Source of the DNA: Schauerella fraxinea
Lineage (GTDB): Bacteria; Pseudomonadota; Gammaproteobacteria; Burkholderiales; Burkholderiaceae_B
NCBI GenBank assembly: GCA_030849965.1
Contig: JAVDKL010000002.1
Location: 744,001-808,000 of the forward strand
Length of the DNA: 64,000 bases
Direction: 5' to 3'
This document shows, piece after piece, positions 7,680 through 16,565 of this stretch; the stretch's first letter is position 1; the number at the start of each line of letters is the position of its first letter. The translations under genes and the position numbers were made by a program. A model generated the notes under the pieces. It did no database searches and was not told where the DNA came from. It saw nothing but the letters and a program-made list of their open reading frames with translations.

Positions 7680-8561
7680 ATGCCCACGCCCGCCGACTCG
7701 CAAGATTGCCTGCCCATGGCGCAGGAATTGGCCACTGCCCGCCAGCAGCTCGATGCCCTGCGCGAGGAACTGGATGAAACCAACCGTGGGGTGGTCGCGC
7801 TCTATGCCGAGCTCGACGCCCAAGCTGAACAGCTCAGACGCGCGACGGAACTGAAAAGCCAGTTTCTGGCCTACATGAGCCATGAGTTCCGCACGCCGAT
7901 CAGCTCGATTCTCAGCATCACACGCCTGCTCACGGATCGCATCGACGGACCGTTGACCCCCGAGCAGGAGAAACAGGTTCACTTCATCGAAAGCACCGCA
8001 ACCGAGTTCTCGGAAATCGTCAACGATTTGCTGGATCTGGCGAAAATCGAGGCCGGCCGGGTCGATGTGTCGCCTGAGTGGTTTGAGATGGTGGATCTCT
8101 TTTCCGCGTTGCGCGGCATGTTCAAGCCCGGTCTGATCAACCCCGACACCACCCTGATCTTTGAAGAGCCGGTGGATATTGGCCGCATCTACACCGACGA
8201 TCGCAAGCTCTCACAGATCCTGCGCAACTTCATTTCCAACGCGTTGAAGTTCACGCTGCAAGGCGAAGTGCGGGTGAGTGCCGTCAGGCAAGACGACCAA
8301 TTCGTGCGATTTTCCGTGAGCGACACTGGTATCGGAATCGCTGCCGAGCATCACGGCGCGCTGTTCGACGATTACAGTCAGGTGGATTCGCCGATCCAGA
8401 AGCGCTTGCGCGGCACTGGCCTGGGGCTGTCGCTCAGCAAGCAGTTGGCGACGCTGCTCGGCGGCACCGTCGACGTCACCAGCGCACTGGGTGAAGGCTC
8501 CGTGTTCTCGATCACCGTGCCTGCGGTGCTTCCCGTTACCCACCCGACGGCTCCAGAATAA
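7680..8561 (+). CDS. Stressosome-linked histidine kinase, no membrane segment
   Basis: A 293-residue soluble kinase. Residues about 10-55 form a coiled coil (ATARQQLDALREELDE and on), then HisKA with the phospho-His in AYMSHEFRTP, then HATPase_c with N box NFISNALKF, G1 DTGIGIA and G2 GTGLGLSLSK. There is no PAS, GAF or transmembrane sensor, so input probably comes from protein contact, plausibly RsbT. ATG at 7680 is chosen because AGGA lies eight bases before it; an ATG at 7662 overlaps the upstream stop. It should pass phosphate to the next gene's receivers. Confidence 0.88.
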   Translation: MPTPADSQDCLPMAQELATARQQLDALREELDETNRGVVALYAELDAQAEQLRRATELKSQFLAYMSHEFRTPISSILSITRLLTDRIDGPLTPEQEKQVHFIESTATEFSEIVNDLLDLAKIEAGRVDVSPEWFEMVDLFSALRGMFKPGLINPDTTLIFEEPVDIGRIYTDDRKLSQILRNFISNALKFTLQGEVRVSAVRQDDQFVRFSVSDTGIGIAAEHHGALFDDYSQVDSPIQKRLRGTGLGLSLSKQLATLLGGTVDVTSALGEGSVFSITVPAVLPVTHPTAPE

Positions 8562-8563
8562 GC

Positions 8564-10555
8564 ATGCCTTCACGACCGATGATCAGTGCGACCATAGACC
8601 GTTCGCTGCATACCGTTCTGGTAGTGGACGACAATCCCGCCACGCGCTACGCCACGGCGCGCGTCATCCGCGCGGCCGGCTTCCAGACCGAGGAAGCGGG
8701 AACGGGCACCGAAGCCCTCACGCTGGCGGGGAGGGGCGTGGCTGCCGTCGTGCTCGATGTGCACCTGCCCGACATCAATGGGTTTCAGGTGTGCAGCCGT
8801 CTGCGCGCGGACGATGCCACGATGACCCTGCCGATCATCCATCTTTCGGCGGCGTTCGTGGATAGCGCCGACAAGGTCGCCGGCCTGGACGCTGGCGCCG
8901 ACGCCTATCTCGTGCATCCGGTCGAGCCGGCAGTCCTCATCGCGACCTTGCAGGCGCTGATTCGCGCCCGCATGGCGGAAGAACGGTTGCGCACCAGCGA
9001 GGCCCGGTTTCGCGCCATCTATGATCAGGCGCCGACCGGCATGGCGCTCATTGACGATCAGGGGCGGTTCGCCGATATCAACCCCGCGTTGATCGCCACG
9101 CTGGGACGTGGACGCGATGCCTTGCTGGGCCAATTGGTGAGTGCATTCGCACCGCCGGAAAAAGCGGCTTTCGTGCAATCGAGAATGGCACGGACGACAG
9201 CGTCGCCCAGCTCATGGAAAGAGAATTTTCCGCTGACCAAACCCGATGGCACCACCATTCGTCTGGAATGGACCGTGTCGACGCATATCGAGCCAGGCTT
9301 GCGCGTTGGGATCGCGCTCGACGTGTCGGAGCGCTACGAGCTGGAACGCCGCCGTCGCGAAGTCTTGGAGCGCGAGCAAGCCGCGCGATCCGCCGCAGAA
9401 CAGCAAAGCCGCACCAAGGACGATTTCGTCGCCGTGCTGTCGCATGAATTGCGCAATCCGCTGAATGCGATCGGTGGCTGGGTGCATGTGCTGCTCGTAG
9501 GCAAGCGCACGCCCGAACAACTTGAGAAAGGCCTCTCGGCGATCGCGCGTAGTGTGAAAGCGCAGGCCCGTCTGATTTCGGACATTCTCGACGTATCCCG
9601 AATAAGCTCCGGCAAATTGCGTTTGCACCGCGAATGGGTGGCGCCCGAAGCACTCGTGACCGAATCGCTGGATGCCTTGCGCGTGCAAGCGCACAGCAAG
9701 CGCGTCGAGATTGTGCTGGAAATGCAGGATGCCGATGAGCCCGCATGGCTGGATGGCACGCGATTTCAACAGATCTTGTGGAACTTAACCTCCAATGCCA
9801 TCAAGTTCTCCGAGTCCGACACACAGGTTGTGATTCGACTGGCGCGTGACGGCGATCTCTTGCGCGTGTCGGTCCAGGATTCTGGCCGCGGTATCCGGCC
9901 CGATTTTCTTCCGCATATTTTCCAACGCTTCAGCCAAAGCGAGTCGCCAGATAGCCGCATCCACGGCGGACTCGGCCTGGGGTTGTCCATCACCAAAAAC
10001 CTTGCCGAATTGCACGGGGGCACGATCGCCGCCGAAAGTAAGGGCGAAGGGCAAGGCGCAGTGTTTACGGCGGTGTTGAAGGTCGTGCCGGATGGCGAGC
10101 TCGCAACGGTAAACGAATCGCACAGCGCGCACACGCCCGCGCCTGAACTCTCCGGTTTGCATGTGCTCGTGGCGGAAGATGATCCAGACGCACGTGAGAT
10201 TCTCACACTGGTGTTGTCGGAAGCCGGTGCCACGGTGAACAGTGCGCCCAACTACGATGTCGCGATTGCCTTGGCCGGGCAACACTGGCCGGACGTCCTG
10301 GTAAGCGATATCGGCATGGCCGGGCGAGATGGCTACGACCTGATGCGTGCCTTGCGCAAACTCCAGATCGACCAGGGCAAGCCCGCAATATTTGCCGTCG
10401 CGCATACCGCTTTCACCCGAGAGCAGGATCGCGCGAAGGCATTGGAGGCGGGCTTCGACACGCATCTCGGCAAGCCGCTTCAACCGCATGCACTTATCGC
10501 ACTGCTGCGCGACAAAGCGTTGAGCTTGGGAAACCAACGGGCTGGCGATATCTGA
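8564..10555 (+). CDS. Hybrid histidine kinase REC-PAS-HisKA-HATPase-REC
   Basis: A 663-residue cytoplasmic protein. In order: a receiver (about 15-135, phospho-Asp in VVLDVHLPDINGF), a PAS domain (about 145-265, FRAIYDQAPTGMALIDD), HisKA (SHELRNPLNAIGG, near 300), HATPase_c (NLTSNAIKF; DSGRGI; GLGLGLSITKNL) and a second receiver (about 525-650, VLVSDIGMAGRDGYDL). The first receiver could accept phosphate from the kinase just upstream and the second could pass it on. Neither this nor any gene of the operon carries a DNA-binding, GGDEF or EAL output, so the final target lies elsewhere. It starts three bases after the previous stop. Confidence 0.9.
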   Translation: MPSRPMISATIDRSLHTVLVVDDNPATRYATARVIRAAGFQTEEAGTGTEALTLAGRGVAAVVLDVHLPDINGFQVCSRLRADDATMTLPIIHLSAAFVDSADKVAGLDAGADAYLVHPVEPAVLIATLQALIRARMAEERLRTSEARFRAIYDQAPTGMALIDDQGRFADINPALIATLGRGRDALLGQLVSAFAPPEKAAFVQSRMARTTASPSSWKENFPLTKPDGTTIRLEWTVSTHIEPGLRVGIALDVSERYELERRRREVLEREQAARSAAEQQSRTKDDFVAVLSHELRNPLNAIGGWVHVLLVGKRTPEQLEKGLSAIARSVKAQARLISDILDVSRISSGKLRLHREWVAPEALVTESLDALRVQAHSKRVEIVLEMQDADEPAWLDGTRFQQILWNLTSNAIKFSESDTQVVIRLARDGDLLRVSVQDSGRGIRPDFLPHIFQRFSQSESPDSRIHGGLGLGLSITKNLAELHGGTIAAESKGEGQGAVFTAVLKVVPDGELATVNESHSAHTPAPELSGLHVLVAEDDPDAREILTLVLSEAGATVNSAPNYDVAIALAGQHWPDVLVSDIGMAGRDGYDLMRALRKLQIDQGKPAIFAVAHTAFTREQDRAKALEAGFDTHLGKPLQPHALIALLRDKALSLGNQRAGDI

Positions 10556-10580
10556 CCGGTGCGTTGCTCTCGGGCCTTTT

Positions 10581-11819
10581 TCAAGCGTGCGTTGCTTGGA
10601 CTGCGTTCACACCATGCTGGGGTGGCGCCACCCGAACCCATCGTGCAATAACAATGGCGGCGAGCAGCATGACAGCACCTGCCGTGACGAATACGCCGGT
10701 GACGCCGCCGAGCCCGAATACGAGTCCGCCTAACGCCGCACCAGCAGCGATTGAGGATTGCACAGCCGCCACAACCATACCTCCGGCAGTTTCCGCCTGA
10801 TCCGGGACGGCGCGTGCGACCCAGTTCGACCACGCCACTGGAACGCCTCCGAACGCCAATCCCCACAAGGCAACCAACAATGCCAATCCCGTTGTTTGGA
10901 CGGGGATCAACACCACGCCGAGGGCCGCGACGCCAACCAGCGCCGGCATCAAGACCAGGGTGGCACGCAGGCTACGTTCCATCAGCCAACCGGCCAGCAA
11001 GGTACCAACAAAATTGGCGACACCGAATCCCAACAGCATCAAGGACAGTCCGTCCACGTCGATCTGGGAAACGCTTTCGAGGGCCGGGCGAATGTACGTG
11101 AATATCGAATACTGGCCCGTATGTGCAATCACACAGCCCATCATGCCTATCGCAATACCCGGACGGCGTAGCAACGCTAATACCGATGCGGTATGCAGCG
11201 CTTTACGTGGTGCCATCGTAGGCAGTGTGAACCACTGAAAGATCAATGTCAGCGCTCCCACTGCGGCGGCGGCAAAAAATGCGCTGCGCCAGCCATAAAG
11301 CCCACCCAAATAGCTTCCAAGTGGAACCGAAACGACGGTTCCAACCGCGATACCGCTAAAGATGATGGAAAGCGCGCGCGGTACAAGCTTGGCCGGAACC
11401 AAACGCATGGCAACCGCCGCAGCCATGCTCCAGAACCCTCCCAAAGCAATGCCGAGCAGAATTCGCATCACTAACAAAACGATCAGACTCGATGACAGCG
11501 CCACAAGCAGGTTGGAGGCGATCATGAGTACGGAGAAGCTGAGCAGCACCACACGTCTATCGAACTTACGCGTCAGACGAGGCACTAGCAAACCGGCGAA
11601 TAGCGCGACAACTGCCGTTACGGTCACTGCTTGGCCAGCCAACGCCTCCGATACGCCAAGGTCGAAGGCCATCGGTGTCAGTAAACTAGCTGGCAGGTAT
11701 TCCGCCGTCAGCAAGCCGAAAACGCCCATTGCCAATGAAAAGACGGCCATCCAGGGTGGCGCAGCAGAAGCGTCGTCTGCAACGCCGTCGGGCACATCAT
11801 CGATAACTTGATCACTCAT
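10581..11819 (-). CDS. MFS exporter (AraJ/arabinose-efflux-like)
   Basis: A 412-residue major facilitator with about 12 hydrophobic segments. The N-terminal region LTAEYLPASLLTPMAFDLGV and the GGFWSMAAAVAMRLVP segment are typical of DHA1-type drug or sugar efflux permeases. It should extrude small molecules with proton exchange. Divergent from an AraC-family regulator gene 99 bp away, which probably controls it. It is paralogous to the exporter at 34538-35752, which keeps the same GGFWSM and RLVP motifs. Confidence 0.88.
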   Translation of the reverse strand: MSDQVIDDVPDGVADDASAAPPWMAVFSLAMGVFGLLTAEYLPASLLTPMAFDLGVSEALAGQAVTVTAVVALFAGLLVPRLTRKFDRRVVLLSFSVLMIASNLLVALSSSLIVLLVMRILLGIALGGFWSMAAAVAMRLVPAKLVPRALSIIFSGIAVGTVVSVPLGSYLGGLYGWRSAFFAAAAVGALTLIFQWFTLPTMAPRKALHTASVLALLRRPGIAIGMMGCVIAHTGQYSIFTYIRPALESVSQIDVDGLSLMLLGFGVANFVGTLLAGWLMERSLRATLVLMPALVGVAALGVVLIPVQTTGLALLVALWGLAFGGVPVAWSNWVARAVPDQAETAGGMVVAAVQSSIAAGAALGGLVFGLGGVTGVFVTAGAVMLLAAIVIARWVRVAPPQHGVNAVQATHA

Positions 11820-11918
11820 CTTGAAACTTCCTAGTTTTCTATCGCAGCTGAAAGTCTAGGTTTGAACGTCAGGATGATCCATGATGCTAAGTCTTGATGT
11901 TTTGATCGAAACGCCGAA

Positions 11919-12878
11919 ATGACTGAACAACTTCAATTTGCCGTGTCGTCCGACCTCATCAGTGAACTGCTGACTGGGATGCAGTTGCGTGGTGTTCAAT
12001 ACCGCCGTATTCAAACCGGGCCAACGTTTGGCCTGGGATTCGAAAATCGGCCAGGTCATGCGTACTTTCACTACGTCGCTGTGGGCACGGCGCTTCTACG
12101 TACGAATGATGGTGCGGTACACGAGCTATTGCCTGGCAGCGCGGTGTTCATTCCTCAAGGCGCGGCACACCAACTGTCATCGGATTTGGCGGGCTCATCT
12201 CAACCAATCGATATGTTTGACGCGATCCCCATCGGTGAGTCAGTCAGCGGTGTGGACACATGCCCAAGCACCCACCCCACCCCAAGCGCAGTGCTTTTCT
12301 ACGGTTGCATGGCGCTGGATCTTGGTGGCATGCACGGACTTGGAAAGTTGATGCCTGACGTGATGGTGGCCAACACGGATGAACATCGTTATCCAGACTT
12401 GGCGCCAATTCTAAGTGCCATGAAGCGTGAAATTTGCTCTGGACGCATCGGTTTTGCGGGCATGTTGGCACGTCTTGCTGAGGTAGCGGCCGCAATGATC
12501 TTGCGTGGATGGATCGAATGCGGCTGTGAGAACGCGTCCGGTCTTGTCGCGGCATTACGCGACCCACGTCTCGCCCGTGCCATTCTGGCGCTCCATCGTC
12601 AACCGGGGAAAGACTGGACAGTTGCCGAATTGGCTGCTGAATCGCACATTTCGCGCTCGGTTTTCGCGCAACGGTTTCAGGCCACCATTGGCTTACCGCC
12701 TTTGCGCTACGCCACGGAACTGCGGATGCGTCTCGCCAGCCAATGGCTAGCCAAGGAAAATCTGTCGATCGACGCCGTCGCTGAGCGTCTGGGTTATGCG
12801 TCTCAAGCCGCATTCAGCCGGGCTTTCAAACGTGTACATGGTCAGCCGCCGGGAGCCAGTCGGCAGCTACATCCTTGA
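11919..12878 (+). CDS. AraC-family regulator with cupin N-terminus
   Basis: A 319-residue regulator. Residues about 1-190 form a cupin_6-type ligand-binding half (GRPGHAYFHYVAVGTALL-like pattern, HELLPGSAVFIPQGAAH), and about 205-310 the two-HTH AraC domain (WTVAELAAESHISRSVFAQR; AERLGYASQAAFSRAFKRVHG). It is likely the activator of the divergent MFS exporter gene in response to a small compound. The start at 11919 is the first ATG of the frame. Confidence 0.88.
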   Translation: MTEQLQFAVSSDLISELLTGMQLRGVQYRRIQTGPTFGLGFENRPGHAYFHYVAVGTALLRTNDGAVHELLPGSAVFIPQGAAHQLSSDLAGSSQPIDMFDAIPIGESVSGVDTCPSTHPTPSAVLFYGCMALDLGGMHGLGKLMPDVMVANTDEHRYPDLAPILSAMKREICSGRIGFAGMLARLAEVAAAMILRGWIECGCENASGLVAALRDPRLARAILALHRQPGKDWTVAELAAESHISRSVFAQRFQATIGLPPLRYATELRMRLASQWLAKENLSIDAVAERLGYASQAAFSRAFKRVHGQPPGASRQLHP

Positions 12879-13024
12879 TCAATATCGAGAGGATTGGGAA
12901 GCGGCAGTCCTTTGCCAAACCGTCGGATCGACCCACGCATCGATCCCTTCAAAAAGCGATCGGGATGCGCAGCGCCGCAGCTTCGCGGATCAGCCTTCCT
13001 TGATCGAGCTGCGCACGCATAGGG

Positions 13025-13672
13025 CTACATCGACTTCGCCTCCAGCATGTCATGAGGATAAGGATTCATGAACTCTCGCGTGCGCGCCGCGCCGCATGTC
13101 AACCAGTCGAAATAGCTTCCCTCTGGCAGGATCACGACCATGCGCTTTTCTTTTCCGGCCTGGTGATAGTCGCGAAAAAGCTGATGATCGTCAGCGTTGA
13201 TTGTGAGCATGGTGTAGCTTTCGACCAGCTCGCCCTCAGGCGATCGCCAGCGGTCCCACAGACCGGCGACCCCAATCGGTTTTCCGTCGGCACGCGTGAA
13301 CTTTGTGGGCACGCCTTTGCCCGAGCGCCAGTCGGGTTCAAAGATCGCCTCCGCTGGGATGATGCAATGCTGACCGCGACGCCATGCGTTGCCGAACGTG
13401 AACGACGTCGCTGCCGTTTCCGATCGCGCATTGAACGTCGAGAGCTTCGTATTCGGCGTTCTGGTGAGTGCCGAGATCAGTCCCCACCTGCCGGTTGCCG
13501 CCTCAACATCGGGTACCGCTTCGTCTCCAGCGTCATGCTCAGGCGGGCGTCTTACGAAAACGCCTTCGTATTTGGGCCACATGTCTTCCTTGAATGCGCC
13601 TGTTGCGAGCTTCGCGCCAAAGCTACGCTCGAACAATTCGCGTTCTTTCAGGGCTAGGTAGTGACTGCACAT
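13025..13672 (-). CDS. Second SRAP-domain protein
   Basis: A 215-residue SRAP protein, strongly diverged from the one at 521-1192. The frame runs 11 codons further upstream, but the functional cysteine must follow the initiator Met, so the start is the internal ATG at 13672 (MCSHY); GGAG stands seven bases before it, confirming this. The active-site Asn (STFNARSET), Glu (IFEPDW) and a His (DYHQAG) are present; the His motif is longer than the usual HDRMP. Likely abasic-site crosslinking in single-stranded DNA, or a variant role. No LexA box was seen upstream. Confidence 0.88.
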   Translation of the reverse strand: MCSHYLALKERELFERSFGAKLATGAFKEDMWPKYEGVFVRRPPEHDAGDEAVPDVEAATGRWGLISALTRTPNTKLSTFNARSETAATSFTFGNAWRRGQHCIIPAEAIFEPDWRSGKGVPTKFTRADGKPIGVAGLWDRWRSPEGELVESYTMLTINADDHQLFRDYHQAGKEKRMVVILPEGSYFDWLTCGAARTREFMNPYPHDMLEAKSM

Positions 13673-13855
13673 TGCGCGGCTCCACATGCCATCGGACATA
13701 TTCATTTTGCTGCATGTTCATCGTCCGCGGTGCACCAGGCCGCGTGAGTGTATTGATATCTGTTGGTGCACGTCCACAAGCCATCAGGCTTGGCGTTGCC
13801 ACGAGCAGATAGCTGTGAGGGGTTATTCGGCGCAAGCGCATAGAAAAACACAAGA

Positions 13856-14830
13856 TCACTTGATGTCGGTCGTCGCGGACTGGACGCCGCCGTTGGCAAG
13901 GAAGCGTCGGGCCTCGTCATGCAATGTCTCGCGCAGGACTGGCAACACGTTGCTTGTGGAATCCGCGGCCCAAAGCATGCCGATGGGTCCAAACTCCAGG
14001 CGTGCGGGCATGCTCACAATCTGGATCAGGTCGAGCCTTTCGTACATGCTCGCAACGGAAGTGGCCAGCGTAGCGATGTAATCACGATCCTGCAGCATTG
14101 AAAGCAGCGCGACCAGCGAACTTGTTTCCACCGCGGGGGTTGGCGGAGGCATGCCGGCGTCGACCAAGGCTTGGTCCAGGCGCACACGTGACAGCGAGCC
14201 GGGCGGGGGCATGATCCAGGGATAGCCGTCCGTATCTTCCCATCGTGGGGTTGCCAGCTTGGCGAGGGGGTGACCACGTCTTGCAACCACGCTGAATGTA
14301 TCGGTCATCAGCCATTCAGATCGCAGCCCGGATCGGCTTGCGCGCACATCCAACGGCCCGATGATGAGATCGATCTCACGGCGTGCAACGCGCTCCATCA
14401 ACGGTTCGAGCAAACCTTCGATTAACTCGATCTGCACTTTGGGCAGGCGCTGGTGAAGCGCGGCGATTGCATGCGGTAGCACGACGGGAGCCGCGGAAAG
14501 AATCGTACCGATATGTAGATGGCCAACCGCGCCACGCTTTACAGCTTCGATTTCCTCGCCCGTACGAGCCGTATCGCCCAGCACTCGGCTCGCATAGCGC
14601 CAAAGCACACTGCCGGCTTCCGTCAATTTCAAAGGCCGGCCGCGTACAAAAAGGGGCGTTCCGACGAGGTCTTCCATGTCGCTCAGCCAGTGCGATAGCG
14701 CTGGTTGCGTCATGTGCATCGTCTTGGCGGCTGCCGTAAGCGACCCGGCGCTTTCGAGTGCCGTCAGCACCTGCAAATGGCGCAACTTCAGACGGCGGGT
14801 CCAAGAGAAGTCGGGCGGGACGGCTTTCAT
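13856..14830 (-). CDS. LysR-family transcriptional regulator
   Basis: A 324-residue LysR protein. The winged HTH is at residues about 14-72 (LRHLQVLTALESAGSLTAAA, MTQPALSHWLSDME), followed by a substrate-binding domain (about 100-305). It is divergent from the GAF/Bug gene pair starting at 14924 and probably controls it. It is of the aromatic/tricarboxylate-regulator subtype judging by the LKLRHLQ opening; the ligand is unknown. Confidence 0.88.
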   Translation of the reverse strand: MKAVPPDFSWTRRLKLRHLQVLTALESAGSLTAAAKTMHMTQPALSHWLSDMEDLVGTPLFVRGRPLKLTEAGSVLWRYASRVLGDTARTGEEIEAVKRGAVGHLHIGTILSAAPVVLPHAIAALHQRLPKVQIELIEGLLEPLMERVARREIDLIIGPLDVRASRSGLRSEWLMTDTFSVVARRGHPLAKLATPRWEDTDGYPWIMPPPGSLSRVRLDQALVDAGMPPPTPAVETSSLVALLSMLQDRDYIATLATSVASMYERLDLIQIVSMPARLEFGPIGMLWAADSTSNVLPVLRETLHDEARRFLANGGVQSATTDIK

Positions 14831-14923
14831 GCAGAAATGGTAATGGATATCTCAGTTTTATTCATTGGCTGTTTATATCGGATAACTCCAAAATGACTCA
14901 TCACATCATGACGAGATCGAGCG

Positions 14924-15442
14924 GTGACGAGTTCAAACGAGTTCTCTCCTGAGGCGTTGCCGCTGCTTGACGTGGCGCAATCGTTGGCGCTGGATCGGCA
15001 GCCTGATCGGGGCTTGCAGGCATTGGCAGCGGCGTTGGCAACGCGCATTGGCTATCGGCTGTTCACGGTTTTGGTTTTAGACCGACAGGAAGGGATCAGT
15101 CGAAGATTCTATTCAAGCCAGCCGGTTGCCTATCCCACGAACGGCGCCAAGCCTATTCGCACCGACAGTGAGTTTTTCGCGCGCGTGGTAGAGGCTGGGC
15201 TGCCTCGCATCTGCAGGGATCGTCGCGCCTGCGAAGCGGCTTTTCCCGACCATGATGTGATCTTTTCGCTAGGGTGCGAGAGTGCCATCAACGTGCCCGT
15301 GAGATGGGACGGTCTAACGATCGCCTCGTTGAATCTGCTGCATCAAGCCGATTGGTACAGAGAAGACATGATCGCCGAGCTCAGTGGTTACGCGGCGCTC
15401 GCTATCCCGGTGGTACAGAAAATTATTCACACATCCCGTTAG
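14924..15442 (+). CDS. GAF-domain protein
   Basis: A 172-residue protein built almost wholly of one GAF domain (about 30-165), with no attached output. The pattern IGYRLFTVLVLDR, ALGCES-like VIFSLGCESAINVPV and LTIASLNLLHQ fits small GAF proteins seen next to transport or catabolic genes. It may bind a small ligand. GTG start. It ends 14 bp before the Bug protein gene, so the two look like one transcript, with the divergent LysR as regulator. Confidence 0.78.
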   Translation: MTSSNEFSPEALPLLDVAQSLALDRQPDRGLQALAAALATRIGYRLFTVLVLDRQEGISRRFYSSQPVAYPTNGAKPIRTDSEFFARVVEAGLPRICRDRRACEAAFPDHDVIFSLGCESAINVPVRWDGLTIASLNLLHQADWYREDMIAELSGYAALAIPVVQKIIHTSR

Positions 15443-15456
15443 AACAGGTGGAATAT

Positions 15457-16425
15457 ATGAAGCGCTCAGGTGTCACGATAGCCGCATTGATGTTGTCTCT
15501 GGGAATGGCTGCAGCGCACGCGGCGGATGCGTATCCAGGCAAACCGATCACGATCGTCTATCCGTATGCTCCAGGCTCCGCGTCCGACACGATGACGCGC
15601 CTGCTTGCCGACGCGATGTCCAAAAAACTTGGACAGCCGGTCATCGTTGAAGGTAAGCCGGGGGCGGGTGGATCCATCGCCACCGAGCATGTCGTCAGGT
15701 CAGCGCCTGACGGCTACACCCTGCTGCTCAGTGCCAGCGGCACGATCGCCGTCAACCCGCATATCTACAAGCTGCGCTACAACCCCGTAGAGGACTTGGA
15801 GCACATCTCGATCGCGGTGGAGGTGCCCTTTGTGTTCGTTGTGGGTAAAGACTTCCAGGCGCAAGACTACGCATCATTCAAAAAACTGAGCGAACAGAAA
15901 TCGGGCGGTCTAACTTCTGCCAACGCCGGTCTTGGTACACAGGCCCATCTCACGCAAGCGGCGTTCGCCAAGCTTGCAGGCGTCAATCTCAGCATCGTCG
16001 GCTATAAGGGCGCAGCGCCTGCGGTCAACGACCTGATGGGCGGACATGTGGACTCGATGATGGACAACGCCGCCTCGCAGATTCCCTATGTGTCTTCGGG
16101 CAAGACAACAGCGTTATTCGTCACCAGCGACTATCGCTTCGATGGCTATCCGAAGGTTCCTACGGCTAAGGAATTAGGCATCACCGGCCTGGTGCCAGCG
16201 GGCTGGTTCGGCTTTGCGGCGCCGAAAGGCACGCCGCCGGCCGTCACAACTAAGCTTCAGTCGGCGCTGTCGACGACGCTTCAGGAACCCGACATCCAGC
16301 GCAAGCTCAAGGAATTGGGGTGGGTTATCGTCGGCAACACGCCCGCGCAGGCGCTTGAGCGAGCACGCGGCGACTACGCCCTTCTCGGACAAGTCGTTCG
16401 CGATATCGACCTGAAGCCGAACTAA
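15457..16425 (+). CDS. Bug/TctC-family periplasmic binding protein
   Basis: A 322-residue exported solute-binding protein. A signal peptide covers residues about 1-23 (cleavage after AHA), followed by the family start YPGKPITIVYPYAPGSASDT and the later motifs KPGAGGSIATEHV and DGYTLLL. Such proteins bind carboxylates and are greatly expanded in Bordetella, Cupriavidus and relatives; no TctAB transporter genes are nearby. AGGTGGA precedes the ATG. It follows the GAF gene in one unit. Confidence 0.93.
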   Translation: MKRSGVTIAALMLSLGMAAAHAADAYPGKPITIVYPYAPGSASDTMTRLLADAMSKKLGQPVIVEGKPGAGGSIATEHVVRSAPDGYTLLLSASGTIAVNPHIYKLRYNPVEDLEHISIAVEVPFVFVVGKDFQAQDYASFKKLSEQKSGGLTSANAGLGTQAHLTQAAFAKLAGVNLSIVGYKGAAPAVNDLMGGHVDSMMDNAASQIPYVSSGKTTALFVTSDYRFDGYPKVPTAKELGITGLVPAGWFGFAAPKGTPPAVTTKLQSALSTTLQEPDIQRKLKELGWVIVGNTPAQALERARGDYALLGQVVRDIDLKPN

Positions 16426-16439
16426 CGGCCTTCTGTCGC

Positions 16440-16565
16440 ACTTATGAGGTGATTCAGCAGGAGGGACGCGAAACCCGCAAGTCGGACGAGAGCACTGCGC
16501 TGAAAAGTGCCCAACGCAAAGTCGCGGCGCATTACTCGGCGTTGAAGGCTAAGGGTCGATGCTGA
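16440..16565 (+). pseudogene. Possible gene 3' fragment after the Bug gene
   Basis: A frame without a start runs through the gap between the Bug gene and the convergent LysR gene and ends with TGA at 16563-16565. It reads TYEVIQQEGRETRKSDES, then KVAAHYSALKAKGRC, hydrophilic and protein-like. It could be the tail of a deleted gene, but it is short and may be chance. Confidence 0.25.
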
